Source of the DNA: Eleginops maclovinus
Taxonomy: Eukaryota; Chordata; Actinopteri; Perciformes; Eleginopidae
Assembly: GCF_036324505.1 (NCBI RefSeq)
Contig: NC_086360.1
Span: forward strand, 3,431,546-3,495,545
Direction of reading: 5' to 3'
DNA: 64,000 nt
In this document: piece by piece, positions 1 to 39,000 of the stretch
Layout: every line of letters starts with the position of its first letter
Position numbering within the stretch: the first letter of the stretch is position 1
Notes under the pieces: generated by a model
Databases searched by the model: none
Seen by the model: the letters and a program-made list of their open reading frames with translations, nothing else
What the model was told of the DNA's origin: nothing
Translations under genes and position numbers: made by a program

Positions 1-26736
<26,736 letters not shown>

Positions 26737-26759
26737 TGGATTTGATTATTCTACCGACG

Positions 26760-26900
26760 ACCGTGCAGGACAGCAGCGTATTTATATTACATGTCGTACC
26801 CGGAAATGTCGTCTTTGCGCGTGCGCAGAGGAAAGGAGCTATTGTGCAGGGTTATGGCTCGAAAGGACCTTTCTTGTGTAAAGTTCTCGCGAGAGCTTGT
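26760..26900 (-). promoter_or_regulatory. ZFR promoter region
   Basis: Immediately upstream of exon 1 and locally CpG-rich. It holds CCGGAAAT (ETS/GABPA-like, about 26801-26808), GCGCGTGCGC (NRF1-like, about 26817-26826) and the perfect palindrome TCTCGCGAGA at 26885-26894, a known element of housekeeping CpG promoters. No TATA box at a suitable distance. Assignment is from motif and position only. Confidence 0.6.
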
Positions 26901-27429
26901 AAGTCAAGTGGTTTGGCAGGCAGCCTTTCAGTTACGATTGTTAACGTCAGTGGGGAACGGCAATTACGGTAAGTAGCTCAAATCTATTAATTACGTCAAA
27001 TAATTGTCTAACAAATAAACTCAGGGAGTGTGATTGTTAAAAAAAGATGTTAGCGATCTTGCTGTTGAAAGAAGAATAACAACACTGTAGATCACTATGG
27101 TTTATTTTTTATTCACAGGCAACGTTGTTGCAGTAAAAGTCCCAAAATAGACTATGAAAAAGTACTCCTGGTGCAATAAAATGTTCCCTTTCAGTGTTGT
27201 ATCGTTATATCTGATGTTTCTCTATTAATATTGCTGTTGCATTAATAGTTATGGTGCATGTTACTGCTGTAGATGTTTTTACCTCCTTTATATCCTGTTG
27301 GGTAGTTTAATCTCCAGCAATGCATCATATTCTATACAATCATCATATGTTTGTAGCTTGGTCTCTGTCCTGTGAGAATCACGTATCTCTCAATAACAAA
27401 CTTTTTCCATATCATATATATTATTCTGA

Positions 27430-27571
27430 AATGGACCAATCAAACAATGACTACTTTTACTGTCGCTACTTTAAGTACATTTTGATGCTGACACTTTTGT
27501 ACTTCTACTTAAGTAACATTTTGACTGCAGGACTTTTACTGTATCAGAGTATTCTACACTCTGGTGTTAAG
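27430..27571 (+). mobile_element. Common teleost MITE-like element, copy 2 (fragment)
   Basis: Reads CTGAAATGGACCAATCAAAC ... TACTTTAAGTACATTTTGATGCTG and ends at CAGAGTATTCTACACTCTGG. It is the inverted counterpart of the copy at 9560-9925. Confidence 0.55.
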
Positions 27572-28933
27572 CAGAGGCGGCTGGCCCAGGGGGCGCTGGG
27601 GCTCTGCCCCACCAGCTGTTGAGGGGAAAAAATATGTTTTGCATATTTTTTTTTTAATCAATGTCAGTTTTACTTAATAGTGTGTGTGCCTACATGCAAT
27701 TTAAATCATTTAAACAACATTTCCACCAACTAACACTCATTAAACAGTGAATTTCCACTGACAGACAGTGTATCATTCTCTCATGGGGCGATCGGCAAAG
27801 TGCCCCTGACCGGCAGCTAAACAGCCAATCCGGTTATGGTTGCTAGGGGGAAATTATGAATAATTGGCCTATCAACGTCGCCAAATTTAACGCCGGTGGG
27901 GCGCTGGAAATTTAGCCCCAACTGCTACGTAAAATGCGTGAAGGTTTAGGATTGCTGTAGCTACATAAGGAGCCAGCGATAGTTTTTTTTCGTAGTGCGA
28001 CTCCCAGACTCTGTCCTACGCTACGTGGGGAAAAAATACGCGCGACGACGAAGAGAGATGATGGCGATGGCGGTGACAACTGGAGTTCAAGAGCAGCTTC
28101 CACCAAATTCTGTGAAATCGTTAATAATATACCCTTTTGCGAGACGGACGACGGAGGAAAAACTTCTCGTTAAGGAGCTGGGACCCGACAAGCCTGAAAT
28201 CAGCATTTCCCAGCAAATCAAGCTGAAAGATAAATCTTACAAACAGAGTTTTTGTCGGAGCTGGTTCAACCGTAAGACGTGGCTGGCAGGTTGTGGAGCA
28301 GCCAATGCACTTTTCTGTTTCCCCTGTATCCTCTTCAGAAGTGACAAATGTGATTCGACTTGGACAAAGACTGGACTAACTGACTTAAAACACCTCTCTG
28401 AACGGATCAAGAAGCACGATCGATCCAAAGTTCACATGGAAAACTGCGTAAAGCTAGCTGTGTTCGGAAAGATTAGCATAGCAACGCAGCTCGATGATGG
28501 GCACCGCATCGCTGTAAGAAGGCACAATGAAGAGGTAGATAAAAACCGCAATATTTTAAATTTTTTGAAAATAACTTGGTTCTAAATTCTTTGTATATGT
28601 TACATTTTAATAGGAAAGTTCTGTTTCATTCTCTCTTCTCAACCCACACTCACTCATTCACTCACTCACTGTTGATTTGTATAGATTCAGCTGAAATCAT
28701 ACCCTTGTTGTTAATTTATCCCTTGATTGTATTGTATAGTATTTGATAGCATAAAGTCTAATATAGCTGTAAATTGTTACTTTTTCTGTGAAGCTGGAAA
28801 CTGTGAAATTAAATTATTATTGTGGAACTGTAGTCATTTTCCGACTGTTCATTTGAATGCTTATGCTAGATTAGGCAGGGAAATCTGTTGGCACACTAGC
28901 CCCACCAAGATTTTTTTTCACCAGCCGCCACTG
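27572..28933 (+). mobile_element. hAT-4: non-autonomous hAT with TTF-type zinc finger
   Basis: Inverted ends CAGAGGCGGCTGG / CAGTGGCGGCTGG, flanked by a perfect 8-bp duplication GTGTTAAG (27564-27571 and 28934-28941). One plus-strand ORF (27995-28585, 196 aa) carries CRSWFNRKTWLAGCGAANAL then FCFPCILF, the TTF-type finger found at the N-terminus of ZMYM/TTF hAT transposases. The catalytic core is missing, so the copy is an internally deleted derivative. Its last codons and stop look like read-through into the deletion junction. Confidence 0.9.
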
Positions 28934-28934
28934 G

Positions 28935-29783
28935 TGTTAAGATAATCTTTTATAATGTGTTTATCATTTAGGTTTACAGAAAAGGGGCTCTCATGAGTGA
29001 CCTATACCTCCATAATAGGTTGACTGCAACAGGAAGACATATGAGATGTGAAATGACTGTTAAGATTGGAGTGTTGTTGCCATCTGTAGGCGTTGGATAA
29101 ACCTATAAACGTATACGAATCTGTCTACCTTGGGGGGCACTACGCAATTGACTCCTTAAGAGCAAGGTAGTGTTTTCTCATTATTGTGTTTGTTGTAGGG
29201 CTGGGCGATATATCGATATTTAAGATATATCGATATATTTTTTAATAAGATATGGAATTAGACCATATCGCATATATCGATATAGTTAAAAATGTGCTAA
29301 CGTCACCCATTTTGCGTTGACCAGCGATATGTGGTCAAGCAGGACGTGTGAGCCTTATATGAGCGTGACAGTTCACTTCATACAAGACTGGGAGATGAAA
29401 ACAGCTTGTCTCCAAACAAGGCTCATTTTATTTAAGATGTTTTATTTATTTAAATGTGCACCTTACGGAGCTTTGTTATACAGTGGTTATGTTTACATTT
29501 TATAGTGAGTTTTCAATGAAACAACTCGTATTTGGCTTTGACTTTGACAGAGCATTTCATTTCACAGCTCTCACTTTACGGAAAAAATATCGGGATATAT
29601 ATCGTATATCGATATTCAACCTAAATATATCGGGATATGACTTTTGGTCCATATCGGGCGATATGACCAGCCCTAGTTTGTTGTACAACAAATATATTAA
29701 TTAATCAACAATATCTGTGTTTCTGTTTTATTGATTTATTTCTGTTTTATTCTCACATGTTGTGAGCGAATAAATCCACAACA
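28935..29783 (+). repeat. LTR a of an old retroelement (interrupted by a MITE)
   Basis: Starts TGTTAAGATAATC and ends AATAAATCCACAACA. Three bases later comes TGGAAGTCCTACCAAGAT, which looks like a decayed tRNA-Gln primer-binding site. It matches LTR b over its whole length (GAGCAAGGTAG, TGTTTGTTG, TCTCACATGTTGTGAG). A TATA-like ATAAACGTATAC lies near 29106. Without the MITE it is about 370 bp. Confidence 0.6.
29196..29675. mobile_element. hAT MITE in LTR a
   Basis: Ends TAGGGCTGGGCGATAT and, as reverse complement of the right end, TAGGGCTGGTCATATC. Perfect 8-bp duplication GTTTGTTG (29188-29195, 29676-29683). The corresponding site in LTR b is empty. Rich in ATATATCGATAT palindromes; no coding capacity. 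Confidence 0.9.
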
Positions 29784-29786
29784 TTT

Positions 29787-29804
29787 TGGAAGTCCTACCA
29801 AGAT
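29787..29804 (+). promoter_or_regulatory. Retroelement primer-binding site (tRNA-Gln-like)
   Basis: TGGAAGTCCTACCAAGAT differs from the standard Gln site at three positions, all transitions, as expected of an old decayed copy. It supports reading 28935-29783 as a 5' LTR. Confidence 0.5.
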
Positions 29805-31830
29805 CGCCAATGCTGTTTTTTTTGGGAGTCATATCCTCCTGGCCAGGCAGCTCCAAAACAAGCTGTGGTAAACTCAAACCATTTTTGATGAACCAGGATT
29901 TGAGCTACCATTGAAAACATCACTACAGTAAGCGAGAAACACTAATTATAATGAATTAATTGACGTTTGAAGTTGTATAAGTTACTTTTCAAGATTCTAA
30001 AAACAAGAGGGAGAATTTAAGATATGCACAGTTCTGGTTTAACTTTTCTTTTTTGTTTATTGATTGTAACGGTTTGTCTGTTAAATGTTTTTGCTGGAGG
30101 AATCATGTCTGTTCGCCTCATAGTCTTGAGTTTGTGGCTGAGAAGGTCCCAATGACTTGTTTTGATGCTTTAGAGATTTTTGGCAGAGGTAATATTGATA
30201 AGTGCACGAATACAGGGTGGAGATTGTGCCCATGCCTGTCCGGGTCTGTTCAGTTGAAGTGTTATGGAGCTGAGGTGAGTTAACATTTAAAAGCTTGGCT
30301 CAAAGCTCTCATTATGCACAAACAAAGATGGGCTGGTTCCATGCTTTGTAGGATCTTTTCTGAGTTTAAGTCTCAGTATAAGGCGCTGAATGATTTTGGT
30401 AGTCATTATTTTTGACCAAAGAGCTGGGAGATTTACAGCTCAAAGTTGTCTGTCTTTGTCTATGAAAAAGTGCTATTTCACACCCCTTTCCTTCTGTATG
30501 TCTGAAGGGGTTTGTATTTCTATGTATGGTTCTGTTTCTCTGTTTTGTGTTTCTATGTTTAAAATAAGTAGTAAAGATCAGATGAGTGATCCGAAGTCGT
30601 AGTGAATACATTGAAATTAATAGATGAATGATTGTTCTAAAATGGGAGTAGATAAGACATTTTTTGTCTTCACATTGTGGTTTGTAATAAAAAGTTTTGA
30701 GAACTAATTTTTACCATTGCTGCATTGTGAATTTCATGGTATTTGTTAACAAGGTCATTTGGTCAATTCAATTTGAGAGGATTCCACAGTTAATAAGGGG
30801 CAACACATATACATAACTGTAGAAAAGGCTCCAAAGTTGTGTTGATGTTCAGTACTTTCAGTTGTTGGGTGTAGATGATGAGGAGAGGAGGGGCTAGCTC
30901 ACATGTTTTGTGTGACATGGCACTAGGTCAGACGGTGGCCATTACAAGTAGTTGCGGGAAGGTTTTGTGGTGTTAGTGTGCGTAAATGACGGTGAGTGTT
31001 GTCCACAGTACTGTTTATGTTGTTCCTTAATAATTATTATTAAGGTGTTAAGATGTAGCTCATGTAGATGAATGTTTGAGAGGTTACGTGTGAGATATTT
31101 AGTGTTTACCGCTAAGTTTTAGACCTATTGTTTTGCTAATCCGATTACCGGAAGTAGCATGTCTGTGGGTGTCAGAAAAAGAGCATCGGCTGCCTCTATG
31201 TTTATTGTTTAAGTATGTATAGTTAACTTTATATTCATATATTGTGTTCATTTCTTTTGTAGGAAGACCACACATATACAAACACCCAACCATTAAGAGA
31301 CATAATAAAGAAGGTCAAGCATCATCTCAGCTCCTCATTTCTGGACACTGGACCTTTGGCCTTAAGTGGAGGATAAACTAGAGAAGTAGTGCCAACACTG
31401 AGTTACTTTTAACTCTCCACTACAATAACAGTAAAGGAAAAAGAGGTTTACTGAGTATATGAAGTACATAGATAATATATATAGTACAATAGAGTGCAAT
31501 AGATATAATAGTGGATTTTTTAGAAGAGGCTAAACTTATAATTTATTTCCACCTAATGGATGTAAAAAGAGAGAGAAGAATAGATAGGAATCTTAAAATG
31601 TAAAACATTTTGTCATGATAATTTCCAAACATCTTCCTAATATCATTCACCACAAATGTATTATTATTATTATTTTATTAGGAAAAATGGATTCAGTAGA
31701 AGGTAAGAATGTTTTTGTAAATGTGTCAGTTGGAGGAAAGCTGGTAATGTTTAAGTATGACTGAGAGTTGCTTACTTCATCAGGAAGCTCAAGCGAGCAA
31801 TTCTCCGCTGCTACTGACAACGTACTATGC
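29805..31830. other. Unrecognised region between LTR a and a LINE tail
   Basis: If LTRs a and b belong together this is their decayed interior, but I recognise no gag, pol or env motif. The open frame at 30053-30283 resembles nothing I know. Confidence 0.4.
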
Positions 31831-31903
31831 ACAAAGTATTTTTTTGCACTAAAGAACTACTTGCACTACCGTCAAACTGTGTTGATTGTGTCAAACATAT
31901 GTA
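31830..31903 (+). repeat. LINE 3' region, left part (split by Tc1-2)
   Basis: TTTTTTTGCACTAAAGAACT ... CACTACCGTC resembles fish LINE 3' UTR. The continuation is on the far side of Tc1-2 at 33308-33510. Confidence 0.45.
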
Positions 31904-33307
<1,404 letters not shown>

Positions 33308-33510
33308 TATATATTACTTAGTTTTTTTTTTTTCTGTATACCCCTTTTTACCCCCCCCCCCTTTTTTTCTATGCTTTTATCTTTTTATGTTATATGTTCT
33401 TCTTTATATTCGCACTGTGGGACTGCCAGAAACGGTATTTCAATTTTCTGTATGTATAACACATGTGGAAACTTTGACAATAAAGTGGACTTTGACTTTG
33501 ACTTTGACTA
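33308..33510 (+). repeat. LINE 3' tail with (GACTTT)n
   Basis: After T- and C-runs, reads GGACTGCCAGAAACGGTATT ... GACAATAAAGTGGACTTTGA with repeated GACTTT, a standard ending of fish LINE copies. Confidence 0.6.
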
Positions 33511-33837
33511 CGCTCGCTCAACCCTCTCACATTGTGTGGCAAACACAAGCGGTCATGCCGTGTGATTGGATGGGAGGAGCTCGTGAACAGAAGCAGCTGC
33601 AAAGAACAGTCAGAGAAGAGAGAGGGACAGATGTATGCAGAGTATTTGGAAAGCTTGATCATTATGCTAGAGAGAGTCAATTCCTAAATTTATAGGTAAG
33701 TACTCTATTGGAAAGATTGAAAATATATATAATTTTTAATAGATAGAGGAGGTACATGCTTTTCTAGATCAGCTGCAAATATACTATCTTTTGTTTAAAG
33801 AAAACAAACTTTGAAATTCAAAAACAGAAAAGCATGC

Positions 33838-34766
33838 TGTTAATATAATCTTTCATATAATGTGTTTATTCATTATAGTTTGCAGGGTAAGGGGTAGGGC
33901 TGAACGATTAATTGCATTTGCGATAATATCGCGATATGACAAAACGAGATTTTCCAACCGCAAAGGCTGCGATTTGACTGGTCACGTGACTTGCGAGCGA
34001 GCCGAGCGAAGCGGAGCAGGCAGGGAAAGAAGTCAAGGCTGCGCTTGAACCTGTTGCACAATGGCCTCAGGCTCGTCAGAAGAGTGCACGGCTGGAAGTT
34101 TGGTACCAAAGAGGGGCGGCACGTCAGTTGTGTGGAATTATTTTGGCTTTAAAAAGGAAGATGCTGCGCAACGTCAGGTATTGTGCAGAACGTGCCTCGC
34201 TACTGTTGCTACCTCAGGAGGTTCACGATTGAAATCACGATTGATTTATTGCTTGTGTTTGTTGAAAAATACATGAGAAGAGGACCTTGAAAAAATAATC
34301 GCATATTAAATCGCAATTGCAATATTGAGGAAAACAATCGCAATTACATTATTTTCCAAAATCGTTCAGTAAGGGGCCTACCTGATCCAAACCATGTGTG
34401 TATAGATTTGTGTTTTGTGTTTATACTCTTAAGTTAGGAAGACTCCTAAGGGGTCATGAGAAAGTGACTTGCACATCTGTAATAGTTTGGCTGCAACAGG
34501 ACAGATGTATGAGATGTGACATGACTGTTAAGATTGGAATGTGTTGTTGCCATTTGTAGGCGGTGTTTAAACCGATATAAACATGTACACATTTTTCTGT
34601 CTTTGGAGGGAACTACGCGATTGACTGCTTAAGAGCAAGGTAGTTTTCTCATTATTGTGTTTGTTGTGCAACAAATATAATAATTAATCAACCATATCTG
34701 TGTTTTTGTTTTATTGATTTCTTTCTGTTTTATTCTCACATGTTGTGAGTGAATAAATCCATGACA
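33838..34766 (+). repeat. LTR b, related to LTR a (interrupted by a MITE)
   Basis: Starts TGTTAATATAATCTTTC and ends GAATAAATCCATGACA. It has a TATA-like GATATAAACATG and AATAAA near the end. It is preceded by an A-rich purine stretch (AAAAACAGAAAAGC) but followed by no visible primer-binding site, fitting a 3' LTR. About 455 bp without its MITE. Confidence 0.55.
33895..34368 (+). mobile_element. hAT MITE in LTR b, retains a BED finger
   Basis: Perfect 8-bp duplication GTAAGGGG (33887-33894, 34369-34376). Left end TAGGGCTGAACGATTA; right end, as reverse complement, TGAACGATTTTGG, so the outermost bases of the right end are lost. The plus-strand frame 34061-34276 includes SVVWNYFGFKKEDAAQRQVL then CRTCL, the first half of a BED zinc finger of ZBED/Ac-type hAT transposases. 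An internally deleted transposon. Confidence 0.85.
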
Positions 34767-34782
34767 GCCTTATCTATACTGG

Positions 34783-34885
34783 TGTTAAGTTATCTTTCAT
34801 ATAATGTTTTATTCATTATAGTTTCAGAAAAAGGGCCTACCTGGCATAAACCAATTGTGTGTACATTTGTGTTTTGACAGTGTTT
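34783..34885 (+). repeat. LTR c, 5' fragment of the same LTR family
   Basis: TGTTAAGTTATCTTTCATAT ... GGGCCTACCTGGCATAAACC aligns with the first 100 bp or so of LTR b, then diverges shortly before the gag remnant. Confidence 0.5.
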
Positions 34886-35012
34886 AACCAGAGAGCAGAG
34901 GCTTGAACACTACTTACAGGCCACAGAAAGGTATGGACCAAGTGGTAGTGCGCCCCGAAACTACCAGCTCCCCCAGACACAGGCAACAATTCTTACCACA
35001 GGAGGATGAACC

Positions 35013-35940
35013 ATGTACCACCCGTACGGGCTGAGAGACACCATCATGCTAGCAAAGAAACTGCCCCCTCTCGAGGAAGGCGGAGCAGGGTGGCTGCGGG
35101 CTCTGGCAGCAATGACATCTGGAGAGACCCTGTCATTAGAAGATATAAGGGAGCTCCTCACTCAGGGGTCTTCAACGATAGAATGCGCCGAAGTGGAGAG
35201 AGCACCAGGAGTGTTTTCAACCGCAGATGTCTACAGTGCATAAGTCAGTATTCCAAGCCATCAGAGCTAAATGGCCTCACAAACCCAACCTGTCCAGCCT
35301 GAGTGATATCAAACAAAAGCCAGGTGAAGAGATACATGCGTATTTCAAGAGGGCCACAGAAGCCTGGGAAGCAGGGACAGGGCAACGACATGACTCCACT
35401 ACCGCTACTCAAGCAATATGGAGGTTCTCAGTCCAGAAAGGACTGCCTCAGCCAGTGGTAAGCAAACTGAAAGACGTTGTGGGACTGACAGCAATGTCTC
35501 ACGATCTATGGACAGAAAACCTCACCATGAAGGCCCATAACAAGAAACAGGAGAAAAAAGAAGAAGGGAAGGCGGCCATGGAACTTCGTTTGCTGAAAAT
35601 GCAACTGGCAGAGAAAGAGTCAGCAGCAGTAGCAGCTAAGGCGGCCATGGGTAACCTATTGGTCTACATTGAGGAAACCATAGCAAAGGCCTTGAAAGGC
35701 AACATCCCAGGAGTACCACCAACCATGGATGGTATGGCCCCTACTGTCTGGCTGGGACAAACACCTTGGCGAGGGTTAGGACCACCTCTGAGTTACTGCT
35801 GCTGTAACTGTGGGAAACAAGGGCATGTCATGAGGAATTGCTGCTCCGCCCCCATAGTCGGCACTTTTTCCAACAACCAGCAAAGTCAATCCCAAAGAGG
35901 AAACTGGAAGGGCTCCACTGGATACCGTGGAAACTACCCT
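35013..35940 (+). pseudogene. Endogenous retrovirus gag remnant
   Basis: Two overlapping frames: 35013-35243, then from 35227 up to the GGA repeat at 35941, so one frameshift breaks the gene. The second frame has a capsid-like segment (SDIKQKPGEEIHAYFKRATE), a charged helix (35540-35640) and one nucleocapsid zinc knuckle CNCGKQGHVMRNC (about 35803-35841). It runs into the GGA microsatellite, where a LINE interrupts the element. Protease and the start of pol are absent. Class is uncertain; a single CCHC knuckle fits gamma/epsilon-like fish retroviruses. Confidence 0.75.
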
Positions 35941-36030
35941 GGAGGAGGAGGAGGAGGAGGAGGAGGAGGAGGAGGAGGAGGAGGAGGAGGAGGAGGAGGA
36001 GGAGGAAGAAGGAGAAGGAGAAGGAGAAGA
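35941..36030 (+). repeat. (GGA)n / (GGAGAA)n microsatellite
   Basis: About 22 GGA units then GGAGAA units. It lies at the junction of the gag remnant and the 3' end of LINE-A; on the LINE's strand it reads TTCTCC then TCC repeats. Confidence 0.95.
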
Positions 36031-39000
36031 TTTGATGAGAAAACCTCCCCTAACCCCTCCACCCACTCCTGTACCATTTGTTTTACACCAGCCAATCGGG
36101 GACAGGACACTACCAAATGTTCCAATGTTTCTGCCATGAAACAGAATGGGCAGCCCTTCCTTGTGCCTGGGTCAAAATGTGCTCTATATTTATTTGTGGC
36201 AATTGCTCCATGTATAATTCTCCATTGGATGTCAGCCATCCGTTTCTCGACTGGAGACTTATACAGGATACGCCAGCTGCCCTGAGGGGAAAAACCCAAG
36301 CCAAACACATCTGTCCACCTCGACTCCTTGACGCCTGCAAGTGAACTGATGTTGAGCACCTTTACACAGCAAGAGTATAGCTGCTTCCCACTGCAGGAGC
36401 TGAAAGTTCCAAGTGTCAAAGTCCTCAGGGACAGCAGGAGACCTTCCTCCTCTCTCCATTCCCCCACCGCAGGACCCACACTCAAGGGAGGGAAGATGTA
36501 TTCGTATCCCTTTCTCCACTGGTCAGCTAGATCTGTATTCCGAGCGAAAGTCCGTGGGATGGCGACAGCGACTGCCACACCTCATCTACCAAGTTTTGTA
36601 AAACTCGGGTTGACCGAACACCTGTCACTTCAGCCAGTCTTTCTGTAGAGATCCCTGTCAAATGGCCCAGTTTTACCACTCCTGCTTTGATGAAATCGCT
36701 CCTTAGGGTGGCTGAAGAGAAGGGGGTTCCAGAAAGAAAACCCCTATCAAACAGTGGCTCCTCAAACAGCCACATCCCAGGACGGGCGTCAGGTGGTCTG
36801 GAAAAACTCAGGATCTTCCAGGCACTGATGACTGAACTGTAAAAAGGTGCAAGTCCAGTTATCTTGTACTCAGGGGCCTTGAGCAGAAACAGGTGTTTAT
36901 CAAAACCAAAAACCCCTGCCTTCCAAAGCAACAGTCGGGCCATAGCCAGCCAGCAGGGAGATGACCCATACAGCAGCCGCTGAGCTGCCTGTAGTCGAAA
37001 AGCAGCAGTCCTGGCCGTGATGTCCACAAGGCCCTGCCCCCCCTCTGCCACAGGTAGGTACAGGACCGATGCTGGCACCCAGTGATGTCCCGACCAGAAG
37101 AAATCCACAAGGAGCCGCTGCAGTTGTTTCATGAGGTCCGGCGGTGGGGTTATTACCTGGAGTCTGTGCCACAGAGATGAGGCGACCAGATTGTTGGCTA
37201 TGAGAACTCTTCCCCTGTAGGACAGCTGGGGTAGCAGCCATTTCCATTTGGATAATTTAGCTCGCATTTTCCCAGCACTCCCTCCCAGTTCTGTGCCACC
37301 ATGTCCCCAGTCCCCAACCAAACTCCCAGGACCTTTAAACCCTTGTTTCCCAACCTGAGGTTACCAGGAAGACTGGGCCTATTCTCTACACTCCACTGAC
37401 CTACCAAACAAGCCTCGCTCTTCTCCCAGTAACTTTGGCTGAAGCAGCCTTACCATACAGAACTAGATTGTGTTGTAGCTCCTGGATGTCTTGCTGACCC
37501 TGGATAAAGACACTGACATCATCAGCATAAGCTGATACAACCACAGGGGGGCCCTGAGCTGACTCTGGCATACACAGGCCCCTCAGCCGGTTCCTAAGCC
37601 TGTTCAAAAGGGGCTCGATGGCAATACTGTATAATAGGCCTGAGATAGGGCAGCCCTGCCTGATCCCCCTTTTAACTGGTACAGGTCTGCTCAGCCCTCC
37701 CCCCACCTTCACAATACAACATGCATCACTGCACAGCAACTTCACCCAGGACAAAAAATTCTCCCCAACACCAAAAGCCTGCAATGTGGCAAACAGAAAG
37801 GAGTGATCAACACGATCAAACGCCTTCTCCTGGTCAATAGAAATGATACCAACATTTATGTTATACAGCTCACAGACGTCAAAAGTGTCTCTCATCAAAA
37901 ACAAATTGTCCACAATTGATCTGCCAGGAATGCAATATGTCTGATCAGTTCCAATAAGAAGTTCAATAAAACACTTCAGCCTGTTGGCTAAAACCTTTGA
38001 CAGTATCTTATAGTCTGTACATAACAGGGCCACAGGTCTCCAGTTCTTCAGCAGGGTTAAATCTCCTTTCTTAGGTAACAGTGAAATCACCGCACGCCTA
38101 CAGGAAGCTGGAAGAGCCCCTTTTCCAAAGGACTCCTTAACCACGTCCAACAAGTCATGTCCTAAAATACTCCAGAAGTGTTTGAAAAAGTCTGCAGGTA
38201 AGCCGTCTATGCCTGCAGCCTTTGCCGGAGGCCATCTGTGTCACTGCAGAGGTCAGTTCCTCCAGAGTAATGTCAGAACCCAGGGTGTCACTTTCTGCTG
38301 AACTCAACTGTGGAAGACCCTGAAGAAGTTCATCAGCAGCTTCCACATCGCAACCTTCGGCTTTGAACAGGTCTGTGTAGAAGGACACTGCGTGTCTCCT
38401 CATCTCAGCAGGTTCAGAGGTTACTTGTCCATCTGGAAGACGTAAACATACCATCTGCTTCCTTTGGCCCACAGACCTCTCCAGGTTGAAGAAAAAGGTG
38501 GTTGGTGCATCAATGTCTCTCATGGAAGTAAAACGGGCTCTGATCAGAGCTCCTTTGGCTTTCTCCTGAAGAAAACAGTTAAGCTGTTGTTTTTTTAGGA
38601 GGGACTGTTCTATGTTTTCAACAGACACCCTCTCTAACTCACTGATCTCCCTCTCTAACTGCTCTATAGCCCTTCTAATGTTTGCAGTGGAGTAGGATGT
38701 ATACTGTTGGCAGAAAAGTCTAATCTGAGCCTTTCCTACCTCCCACCACTGACTCAGGGAAGGAAAAGAGTTTCTCTCTGATTTCCAGTTAATCCAGAAC
38801 AATTAAAAATTGTCACAGAAATTGAAATCTTGTAAAATTTTAACATTAAAGTGCCAGAACGATCTGGTTTTTCTGCAGTGGATAAAACCAAATCTAAGGA
38901 AATTAGATGATGATCTGTGAAACCAACAGGTTGGATGTGACAGTTCACTGCTCGAGCGATAAAAGAAGCAGACATGTAAAATCTATCTAACCTGGCTGCA

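Noticed and set aside
30053..30283. Cys-rich 76-codon ORF
   Set aside because: No signal peptide, domain or homology recognised; lies in a decayed retroelement interior.
35776..36066. Poly-Ser, poly-Gly, poly-Glu and poly-Arg ORFs near 36 kb
   Set aside because: All are readings of the GGA microsatellite in different frames.
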